64,000 nt of DNA, taken from Pseudomonadota bacterium. GTDB lineage: Bacteria; Pseudomonadota; Alphaproteobacteria; Rhizobiales; MH13. The notes under the pieces were generated by a model. That model saw only the letters and a program-made list of their open reading frames with translations. It searched no databases and was not told where the DNA came from. The DNA is taken from contig JBCCPK010000005.1 in assembly GCA_039024915.1 (NCBI GenBank), positions 326,636 to 390,635 of the forward strand, in the 5' to 3' direction. The position numbers and the translations under genes were made by a program. Shown in pieces: positions 57,480 through 64,000 of the stretch (its first letter is position 1; the number at the start of each line of letters is the position of its first letter).

Positions 57480-58697
57480 TTAGGCCTTTTTGCGGTGTTC
57501 CATCCAGTCAGGGTGAAAGCGTTGATTCCACGATGACACACGCGCTTTATCGCGGCCTTCATAGATGGAAACCATGTCGTGTAGGTCGCGAGCGTCCTTC
57601 AATGGGGTTCCGGCTGCCAAATGGGTCATGCCCATCGTGTACCAGGCAGTGACGCCGCCTTCCGGGGGATCAGCGAAGCGTGGAAACGTCGGGCCTCCTG
57701 TCCGCCCGGCCCGCCATTTGTTTGGCAGCTGGGGATCAAGGATCAGCGCCCGAGCGAGGCCGATGGCATCAACGCCCAAACCGATGGCATCGCGAGCCTG
57801 CTCGAAGCTCTTGAAGCCGCCCGTCGCCATGATTGGGATCGATGTTCTTTTTCGCGCCTCAAGCGCGAACGCGAGGAAGTAAGCCCCTGAGCTTTGCGTA
57901 TCGGACGCGGAGCGCGCACCTGGGAAATAGGTTCCCCCACTGACATCGACGAGATCGACACCGCTTCCGTCGATTGCCGTAATCACCTCCAATGCTTCGC
58001 TTTCCGTGAAGCCACCGACGAGATTATCTGTCGCGTTGAGCTTCAGCCCAATTGAGAAGCTCGCCGGAACGGCATCACGGATGGCCGCTATCACGTCCAT
58101 CAACAGCCGCATTCGGTTGGCCAGCGAGCCGCCATAGGCATCGGCCCTCTTGTTGAAGAGCGGCGACAGGAACTGGCTGAGCAAGAACCCGTGGGCGGCG
58201 TGTACCTCGACACCTTCAAAGCCAAGCGTACTCGCGAGCCTCGCGGTCTGCGCAAACGCTGCCGGGAGCTTTTTTACTTCTGCAATCGAGAGCGCATCAC
58301 AGGCGAGGCCAGGTATGTCGAGTACGCTTGGTCCCTTGGGCGTGCTAATTGGCGGGTGCGCCAGCGCGCCAGCATGACCCAGTTGCAACCAAAGCTGGCA
58401 GCCATCAGCGGACCCTGCCGCTGCAAGTTTTCGGAAGCGGTCAAGATCGGCGTCAGCCCTCAGAACCAGATTGCCTGGTTTCTCAGCAAAGTTCGGATCC
58501 CCCTGAACCTCGCCTATGATGCATAGTCCAACCCCGCCGAGGGCCCACGTTTCATAGAGACTGAGTTGCTCGTCGGAGGGGTTGCCGCAACCGTCGCCAA
58601 GGGAGTCCGACATCGCAGACTTGGCGATGCGGTTTTTCAACTTTGCACCGCTCGGTAGTTCAAGCGGCGAGAAGAGTGTCTTGGGTGGATGGCTCAT
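57480..58697 (-). CDS. Old Yellow Enzyme family NADH:flavin oxidoreductase
   Basis: A 405-residue FMN-dependent ene-reductase fold: FSPLELPSGAKLKNRIAKSA at the N-terminus, GVEVHAAHGFLLSQFLSP and NKRADAYGGSLANRMRLL (FMN/substrate site), and the phosphate-binding MATGGFKSFEQARDAIGLG. Family members reduce activated alkenes, nitro compounds or quinones. It is divergent from a TetR regulator, as NemA is with NemR in E. coli-like systems, which suggests electrophile response. Confidence 0.9.
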   Translation of the reverse strand: MSHPPKTLFSPLELPSGAKLKNRIAKSAMSDSLGDGCGNPSDEQLSLYETWALGGVGLCIIGEVQGDPNFAEKPGNLVLRADADLDRFRKLAAAGSADGCQLWLQLGHAGALAHPPISTPKGPSVLDIPGLACDALSIAEVKKLPAAFAQTARLASTLGFEGVEVHAAHGFLLSQFLSPLFNKRADAYGGSLANRMRLLMDVIAAIRDAVPASFSIGLKLNATDNLVGGFTESEALEVITAIDGSGVDLVDVSGGTYFPGARSASDTQSSGAYFLAFALEARKRTSIPIMATGGFKSFEQARDAIGLGVDAIGLARALILDPQLPNKWRAGRTGGPTFPRFADPPEGGVTAWYTMGMTHLAAGTPLKDARDLHDMVSIYEGRDKARVSSWNQRFHPDWMEHRKKA

Positions 58698-59025
58698 CGT
58701 TCGTCCCTCTACGCAGGGTTGCCAGATAGGGGCGGTGAAGCAAGAAGAAAGTGAGGTACTTCTGACTCAAGCACCGATCGACTGAACCTCGGAGCAGGCG
58801 CTGTCTAGAGGGCTTCGCGCAGCGTTTTCGAGCATTGCTGGAGATTTGCTCGGCGGTATCGTGGTGATGGCGGTCGCCTATGCGGGTCTGGGCTGATGGC
58901 GACGAACTGAGTTCATCAGCCCTATGCGTGCAGGCCTGATGCCAAGCCAAGCATGCCCTCACGAAACGATACGTTATCGAGTTAGCCCGACCATCACGGC
59001 TGGACAAAACGCGTTTTTTATTAGA
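58698..59025. other. Divergent promoter region between Old Yellow Enzyme and TetR genes
   Basis: About 330 bp without a convincing gene. It must contain promoters for both directions. The only regulatory dyad I recognise is at its right edge, over the TetR start. Confidence 0.5.
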
Positions 59026-59041
59026 TAGACCGATATGTCTA
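59026..59041. promoter_or_regulatory. TetR operator spanning the start codon of its own gene
   Basis: TAGAC-CGATAT-GTCTA is a dyad overlapping the ATG (59035). It is one base from the ideal TAGACCGATCGGTCTA, a form seen for NemR-type TetR regulators. Suggests autorepression. Confidence 0.6.
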
Positions 59042-59607
59042 AAACTGTCAAATCTACGCCCCAAGATCGCCTCCTCGCGACAGCCCGACAGCTTTTCTTG
59101 GCACAAGGCATCCCTCAGACCGGCATAAACACCGTGACGGCGAAGGCCGATATTGCGCGGATGACGCTCTACAACAACTTCGCCTCCAAAGAGGAGCTGA
59201 TCCTGGCGGTGTTCGAGAAGGAAACAGAACTGCGGCGCGCCGCGATTGAGAACGCGCAAAACGCTTCCCATGAGCCGCTGGATAAGGTGAGGGCGCTCTT
59301 TGCGGTCGCGTTGGAGCAGGCATCAAAAGCGGGCTTTCGAGGGTGTGCTTTTGTCAACCTCGCGATCGAAACGGCGGCGCCTGATAGCAAGCTGCACCAC
59401 CTTGCGCGGCAACACAAAGACTGGATCGCGCAGAACATTCAGGACGCTTTGGGTGAAGGGTACTGCGACGATCCCAAGACCCTGTCCCAACAAATTGCGC
59501 TGCTGTGGGATGGAGGGGTCGTCGGGGCATACATCCATCAATCTGACAAACCTATCCATCTGGCCCAAAGCGCGGCGGAATCCCTTGTGAAGTCGAGCCG
59601 TCGGTGA
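59035..59607 (+). CDS. TetR-family regulator
   Basis: A 190-residue TetR protein: helix-turn-helix GINTVTAKADIARMTLYNNF with FASKEELILAVFE, then a helical ligand domain with Cys in FRGCAFVNLAIE, reminiscent of NemR-like regulators that sense electrophiles through cysteines. Overlaps the MFS gene by 4 bp (GTGA), forming an operon. Confidence 0.88.
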   Translation: MSKTVKSTPQDRLLATARQLFLAQGIPQTGINTVTAKADIARMTLYNNFASKEELILAVFEKETELRRAAIENAQNASHEPLDKVRALFAVALEQASKAGFRGCAFVNLAIETAAPDSKLHHLARQHKDWIAQNIQDALGEGYCDDPKTLSQQIALLWDGGVVGAYIHQSDKPIHLAQSAAESLVKSSRR

Positions 59608-60782
59608 CGGTGTCGCGCAATTGGTGGATCGTCCTTGGCTTGGCTCTTGGGGTAACCGTTAGCAACGCCTTCGCCCGCTTCGCCTACGGGTTGATCCTTC
59701 CTGCCATGCAAACTGATCTTGGATGGAGCTACACGCAGTCCGGCTGGATCAACACGGCAAACGCGCTGGGCTACATTGGCGGTGCGTTGCTGGCCTTCGC
59801 AATCATTGGTCGAGTTTCTGAGCGCCGGATGTTTGCGGCCGGGCTCCTTGTCACTAGTACGAGCCTGTTGATGTGCGGCTTGAGTGATGGGTTCTGGTAC
59901 CTGACTTTTTGGCGCTTTTTTGCTGGCGTTTCGGGCGCCCCGGTATTCATTGCGGGTGGTGCCATGGCCGCAACGCTCTTCCCCGATGATGCAAGGAAGA
60001 ACGCCGTGGCCATAGCGGGTTACTTTGGCGGGGCTGGCCTTGGTATGGTTCTCAGCGGCGGATTATTGCCCGGCCTTTTTCACCTTCACGGTCCCGCCCT
60101 GTGGCCGTTGGTTTGGATCGGTCTTGGCGTGATCAGCCTTGGTTTGGCGCCGGTCTCTATCTGGGCAGCGAGCCAGGCGCATGTTTCATCGCACATGGTT
60201 GACTGCAAAGCGCGTCTCCCGACCAGAGAAATGCTGTTCGAGTTGCTCAGTTACGGCCTGTTTGCCACCGGTCACACTGTTTACCTGACCTTCGTCATCG
60301 CCTGGGCGCAATCCATCGGCTTAAGCGTGGCAGTCCTTTCATTGGGCTGGGTTTTGATCGGTCTGGGTATCATCTTTTCGCCCTTCGCATGGCGTCCAAT
60401 CCTGGCTCAGAACGCGTCTGGGTTACCATTAGCCATGGCCTGCGCCATCACGGGATTGGCAACTCTCGGTCCGGTAATGATGCCTGACGCTCTTGGATTT
60501 GTGCTTTCCAGCTTTTTGTTTGGACTGGCGGTTTTTGTCGGGCCTGCCGCGGTGACTGCCTTCAGTCGAAAGAACTTGCCAGAGCCGCAATGGAGAAAGG
60601 CGGTTAGCCTGTTCACCCTGGTCTTTGCAGTCGGGCAGACGATCGGCCCGGTCGCAGCGGGTCTTATTGGAGATGCCACCGGTACACTCAGCTCTGGCAT
60701 TGTGGCTGCAGGGATTATCCTTTTGGGCGCTTGTCTGTTGGCTTCCTTTCAGAAGCCCTTGGCGGGAAAAGTGGCTCGCTGA
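59604..60782 (+). CDS. YbfB/YjiJ-family MFS transporter
   Basis: A 392-residue twelve-helix MFS protein. The N-terminal NAFARFAYGLILPAMQTDLG and WSYTQSGWINTANALGYIGG are typical of the YbfB/YjiJ subfamily. GTG start overlapping the TetR stop. Probably exports a toxic compound sensed by the TetR protein. Confidence 0.88.
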   Translation: MTVSRNWWIVLGLALGVTVSNAFARFAYGLILPAMQTDLGWSYTQSGWINTANALGYIGGALLAFAIIGRVSERRMFAAGLLVTSTSLLMCGLSDGFWYLTFWRFFAGVSGAPVFIAGGAMAATLFPDDARKNAVAIAGYFGGAGLGMVLSGGLLPGLFHLHGPALWPLVWIGLGVISLGLAPVSIWAASQAHVSSHMVDCKARLPTREMLFELLSYGLFATGHTVYLTFVIAWAQSIGLSVAVLSLGWVLIGLGIIFSPFAWRPILAQNASGLPLAMACAITGLATLGPVMMPDALGFVLSSFLFGLAVFVGPAAVTAFSRKNLPEPQWRKAVSLFTLVFAVGQTIGPVAAGLIGDATGTLSSGIVAAGIILLGACLLASFQKPLAGKVAR

Positions 60783-60813
60783 TCGGTCCCGCTGAGCGAA
60801 ACGATCCATCTTG

Positions 60814-61272
60814 TCATTCGATCCGCTGTGGAAGCCCCTTACCGTTGTTCCACCAACGGTTTGGGTTGTCGCTGCGGGCGTTGTAGGCAGCCCTGCTCGC
60901 CCAATCCTCTCGAACAAAGATAACGGGCTCTTCATAATGGTGAGCATGGATGATCGCATCCATCACTTTGCCAAGTGCGGTCAGATCCCGCTCAATCGAG
61001 ATTTTGAGCTCCACCATGGGGTAGGTCTCAGTGGCACCCGCTTCAAAACCATCCACATGTGTCGTCGTGGTTGAGTCTGGCTCCGGCTGGGAAGTCTCTT
61101 TGCCAACAGCGGAGATGCTGGCGTTTCGTTGGTACCGGCCAAAGTTCAGAAGATGGACCTTCATCACCTCATCAAGGATGCGATTGGTGTCCTCCGGCAA
61201 GGTTTGTACTTCGATTGTAAAGACCGGTACCAGAGTGCCGGAATTTGCGTTGTACTTGCTTAGATCGGTCAT
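60814..61272 (-). CDS. Conserved hypothetical protein (152 aa)
   Basis: Starts MTDLSKYNANSGTLVPVF. It has the conserved phrases VMKVHLLNFGRYQRNASISA, THVDGFEAGATETYPMVELK and HAHHYEEPVIFVREDWASRA. The 'GKETSQPEP' and 'HHYEEPVI' segments suggest a CutA/NIF3-like ferredoxin-type fold, but the function is unknown. Same strand as the ABM and NIPSNAP genes, 69 bp downstream of the former; likely one operon. Confidence 0.7.
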   Translation of the reverse strand: MTDLSKYNANSGTLVPVFTIEVQTLPEDTNRILDEVMKVHLLNFGRYQRNASISAVGKETSQPEPDSTTTTHVDGFEAGATETYPMVELKISIERDLTALGKVMDAIIHAHHYEEPVIFVREDWASRAAYNARSDNPNRWWNNGKGLPQRIE

Positions 61273-61341
61273 CTCCGCCTCAATCTGGTGTGGGCCCCGT
61301 AATTGGACAGCAGCCGGCATTTTCCGAACTGGTTGCAGGGC

Positions 61342-61695
61342 TTAGGGCAGCGGATCGTGCGCGTCTTGGCTGTCTATTGGGGCCTGTGTCCGGTCGAACA
61401 TCCCATAGTCCCGGACAACACTGGCAATGCGCAGCTTGTAATCGTCGAACACACCGCGCCGACCCTTGTCTTGGGCACCCCGATGGGCCTTGAGATTGCG
61501 CCACTCTTCGATGGCGCGCTCATCTTCGAAGAACGATAGTGACAAGATCTTGGAAGGGTCGGACAAGCTCTGGAAGCGCTCGACGGAGATGAACCCGCTG
61601 ATATGATCCAATAGGGGCCTCATCTGGGCTGCGATGTCCAGATAGTCACTCTTTCGGCCGTCTGCCGGTATCACTTCGAAGATCACTGCGATCAT
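61342..61695 (-). CDS. Antibiotic biosynthesis monooxygenase (ABM) family protein
   Basis: A 117-residue ferredoxin-like alpha/beta protein: [40 protein letters not shown] and [18 protein letters not shown] proteins can be cofactor-free oxygenases. Overlaps the NIPSNAP gene by 4 bp. Confidence 0.85.
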   Translation of the reverse strand: MIAVIFEVIPADGRKSDYLDIAAQMRPLLDHISGFISVERFQSLSDPSKILSLSFFEDERAIEEWRNLKAHRGAQDKGRRGVFDDYKLRIASVVRDYGMFDRTQAPIDSQDAHDPLP

Positions 61696-62015
61696 GGCCG
61701 CCCCCCGTGCGGCGCAGAGGCTAGTTTGAGGAACGTGCGGTCTTCGCGGAGCAGGAATTTCTCCCGCTGCGCAAGGGCATAGTTCTCCTGTCCTATTGGG
61801 TCTGAAGCCAGCCTATCACGGTAGGCCTCATAGGCAGCTAAGCTGGCGATGTTGTAGACGCCATAGGCAAGGGTGGAGGATCCCTCGTGTGGTGCGAAAT
61901 AGCCAACCAGATCGGCGCCGCAGCGGGGGATCGCTTGCCCCCAGTTGCGCGCGTACTGCTCGAACTGCGATTTTTTGGTCGGGTCGATCTGATAGCGGAT
62001 GATACACGTCAGCAT
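61692..62015 (-). CDS. NIPSNAP family protein
   Basis: A 107-residue ferredoxin-like protein: [21 protein letters not shown] and [20 protein letters not shown]. Function unknown, often next to ABM proteins. First gene of the operon divergent from ArsR, with 74 bp between the starts. Confidence 0.85.
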   Translation of the reverse strand: MLTCIIRYQIDPTKKSQFEQYARNWGQAIPRCGADLVGYFAPHEGSSTLAYGVYNIASLAAYEAYRDRLASDPIGQENYALAQREKFLLREDRTFLKLASAPHGGRP

Positions 62016-62071
62016 GAAGACCTCCTACTCATGTGATTTTGCGAACTTACCCGTTTGTTCTGCGCTGATGT

Positions 62072-62087
62072 TTCGATTACGGTCGAA
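62072..62087. promoter_or_regulatory. Dyad near the ArsR start, candidate operator
   Basis: TTCGA-TTACGG-TCGAA is a perfect 5-bp dyad with a 6-bp spacer ending two bases before the ArsR ATG, between two divergent genes. Likely ArsR site. Confidence 0.45.
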
Positions 62088-62089
62088 CT

Positions 62090-62770
62090 ATGAAAGAAGG
62101 TCCCAACATTGCCCATGTTGCCGCGCTGATCGGCGATCCGGCGCGCGCAAACATGCTGACCGCTTTGATGAGCGGGAAAGCGCTCACCGCCAGTGAGCTT
62201 GCGGGAGAGGCTTGCGTCACAATGCAGACGGCAAGCTCGCACCTTTCCAAGCTCGCCAATGCTTCGCTTTTGCGGGTGCGAAAGCAGGGGCGGCACAAAT
62301 ATTTCAGCCTTGCAAGTGAGGACGTCGCCCACGTCTTAGAGGGGTTGATGGGCCTTGCGGCTGGAGCAGGGCATCTTCGCAAGCGAACCGGCCCAAAAGA
62401 CGCCGCGCTGCGCCGAGCCCGGGTCTGCTACAATCATTTGGCCGGCGATATGGGGACGCAGATGTTCGACAGCATGATTGCTCGCGAGCATCTTATCATC
62501 GTGGCTGGAGAATTGGCGTTGACGGAAGCCGGGACGGCTTTTGTTCGTGAGTTTGGCATCGATATCGACCGGTTGCGGAATGCCCGGTCTCCGGTGTGCC
62601 GCGAGTGCTTGGACTGGAGTGAGCGCAGGTCGCATCTCGCAGGCAGTCTTGGCCGCGTTTTTCTTGCGAGGTTTGAAGAGCTCTCATGGGCCAAGCGAGA
62701 AGAGACGAGCCGCGTTGTGACGTTCTCAAAGCAGGGCGCAGATGCCTTCGCTGAACTTTTCGCGCTCTAG
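62090..62770 (+). CDS. ArsR/SmtB-family regulator with C-terminal domain
   Basis: A 226-residue protein. The winged helix (SELAGEACVTMQTASSHLSKL, then LRVRKQGRHKYFSLA) is N-terminal, and the C-terminal half has CRECLDWSERRSHLAGSLG. No metal-binding ELCVCDL motif is seen, so it may sense a small molecule or redox state. Probably controls the NIPSNAP-ABM operon. Overlaps the convergent racemase-like gene by 4 bp. Confidence 0.85.
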   Translation: MKEGPNIAHVAALIGDPARANMLTALMSGKALTASELAGEACVTMQTASSHLSKLANASLLRVRKQGRHKYFSLASEDVAHVLEGLMGLAAGAGHLRKRTGPKDAALRRARVCYNHLAGDMGTQMFDSMIAREHLIIVAGELALTEAGTAFVREFGIDIDRLRNARSPVCRECLDWSERRSHLAGSLGRVFLARFEELSWAKREETSRVVTFSKQGADAFAELFAL

Positions 62771-63423
62771 ACGTCTGAACGCGCCAAGATGGCGGTGACA
62801 TGCACCTGCGCCGCGTCGACCACAGGATAGTCAGTCGCTTCACCCTTGAAGGCTAGGAACAGGTCGGTGCCGCCAAGCAAGACCGCGTCGGCACCATTTG
62901 CAGCTAGCTCTTGAGCAGCGTTCACGAAAACCGTTCGTTGTTCATCGGTGTATACGCCGGTTCGCGCCAACTCCGCATAGGCTTCGCCGACACGCGATAA
63001 TTGCTCTCCCGCGGGCACGATGAGCTCGGTTGAGGTCACCTTGCCGAACAGTCGGCTTTCCATCGCCAGCCGATTGCCAAGTAGTCCAACGCGCTGGTAG
63101 CCAAGCTTTGAGAGGTGAGCGTCTATGCTGTCCAGTATGCTCACCACCGGAAGCGACGCGTGGTCCAAAAGCTCGTCGATGCAAAAATGGCCCGCGACGG
63201 ATGTGACCGCGGCGACCGTCGCCCCCGCCGCCCTTAGACAGTCGATATGATCGGCGAAGACAGCCGCGTGCTCCTTCGCCGCGCCACGCTTCAAGTTATC
63301 GCTCAAGAGCGTCAACTGGGCATGATCGATGGTGAGCCTCATGCCTTCCGACGCTGAAGTTATGAGGCGGTAATAGTGCTCTGTTGCGGCCGTTCCGATC
63401 CCGCCGATGAGACCTATGTGCAT
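62767..63423 (-). CDS. Aspartate/glutamate racemase-fold protein lacking both catalytic cysteines
   Basis: A 218-residue Asp/Glu racemase-family protein: GLIGGIGTAATEHYYRLI, DHASLPVVSILDSIDAHL and LLGGTDLFLAFKGE. Active racemases have CNTxH and GCT motifs. Here these are AVTSVAGH and GGT, so both cysteines are gone. It may be a non-racemase member with altered chemistry. Confidence 0.8.
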   Translation of the reverse strand: MHIGLIGGIGTAATEHYYRLITSASEGMRLTIDHAQLTLLSDNLKRGAAKEHAAVFADHIDCLRAAGATVAAVTSVAGHFCIDELLDHASLPVVSILDSIDAHLSKLGYQRVGLLGNRLAMESRLFGKVTSTELIVPAGEQLSRVGEAYAELARTGVYTDEQRTVFVNAAQELAANGADAVLLGGTDLFLAFKGEATDYPVVDAAQVHVTAILARSDV

Positions 63424-63474
63424 GGTAGGCAGCCTTCCCTTGGCAAAATCAGTCGTTCACCGAGGGGAGCCGGA

Positions 63475-63885
63475 TTAGGCAGCTTCACGCTGTATCAAGC
63501 GAGTCTCTCCGATAATGCGAACCGGGCTGTGCGGAGTGTCCTCGAACTCGGCCAGAATACGGGACGGTTGGCCCATGTCTTCCCCCTGCAAAATCTCAAC
63601 TTCGCCATGCGTCAGCCAACCCATGTCACGCAGATAGCCAATCATGGCCGCCGCCGCCGCGCCGGTTGCGGGATCTTCGTAAACCCCACCCGCCGCAAAC
63701 GGGTTTCTTACATGAAACGTCGATTGGTCGGCGGCGTAAGCAATACAGAAGGTGGCGAGGTCTTCGCGATTTTGCAGCTCGCGCCCTTCATCGAAATTGT
63801 AGCCAAGCTGCGACAGCCTGCGTCTTGAGTTGACGAAAACAACAAAGTGGTTGGCACCAGCGTTGGCGAAGTCGTCCGGCAGCTT
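63475..63885 (-). pseudogene. PhzF-family isomerase, N-terminally truncated
   Basis: About 137 residues of the PhzF fold remain: FAAGGVYEDPATGAAAAAMI and YLRDMGWLTHGEVEILQGED are diagnostic of the C-terminal half. The N-terminal half with the catalytic Glu is missing, replaced near 63885 by an IS3 fragment. Lies 51 bp downstream of where the racemase-like gene starts on the same strand. Confidence 0.75.
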
Positions 63886-64000
63886 GGAGTGACGCAGGTG
63901 ACGTACTACCGATGGCGCAAGGAGTATGGCGGCATGAAGGTTGATCAGGCGAAGCGCCTGAAAGATCTGGAGAAGGAGAATGCCAGGCTGAAGCGCCTTC
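63859..64000 (+). mobile_element. IS3-family orfA fragment at the right edge
   Basis: The plus-strand frame reads SVGEVVRQLGVTQVTYYRWR followed by EYGGMKVDQAKRLKDLEKEN, an IS3-family (IS407-like) orfA. Its first 30-40 codons are missing and it runs off the window, so completeness to the right is unknown. Confidence 0.75.

Overview
The window looks like chromosome of a GC-rich alphaproteobacterium, probably Hyphomicrobiales (Rhizobiales) or a close relative. The evidence is gene content and order: dnaA-dnaN-recF and gyrB, then rpsT, enoyl-CoA hydratase, mutM, ubiE-ubiB-coaBC-dut, then ahcY followed by a DivL-type kinase, a TsaE/sugar-kinase fusion, a MurU-like nucleotidyltransferase, addB-addA and trxA. 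The species cannot be read from the sequence.

Layout. From 1 to about 17.7 kb almost all genes lie on the minus strand: an EI24 membrane protein cut by the left edge, gyrB, an HI0933-type flavoprotein, DUF5996, recF, dnaN, dnaA, rpsT, enoyl-CoA hydratase and mutM. A few plus-strand genes are interspersed (adenosine kinase, ybaK, LysE exporter, an AhpD-like protein). From 17.8 to 41 kb almost all genes are on the plus strand: ubiE, ubiB, coaBC, dut, cysK, ahcY, divL, tsaE/amgK, murU, addB, addA, trxA and a TadG-like protein with a long polyproline tract. This polarity switch, and a 2-kb gene-free, partly AT-rich segment next to dnaA, suggest the chromosomal origin may be close by.

From 42.1 to 53.6 kb an 11.4-kb mobile element sits in a tRNA-Arg(CCG) gene. 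It carries a winged-helix replication-like protein with three internal 23-bp iterons, small and large terminase, a DUF3800 cargo gene, an XRE repressor with three operators, a portal fused to the prohead protease, a Mu gpT-like capsid protein, a gpW-like connector, DUF2190, an excisionase and a tyrosine integrase. No tail, tape-measure, baseplate or lysis gene is present. The whole looks like a capsid-encoding but tailless phage satellite of the cf-PICI type, and it is the most interesting part of the window.

From 53.6 to 64 kb is an accessory region. It holds a decayed GIY-YIG nuclease and IS3-family remnants, an MFS transporter, an XRE regulator, an Old Yellow Enzyme divergent from a TetR regulator plus MFS pair (a NemR/NemA-like layout), a small cluster of NIPSNAP/ABM-type proteins divergent from an ArsR regulator, a racemase-fold protein lacking the usual cysteines, and a PhzF gene cut by another IS3 fragment at the right edge.
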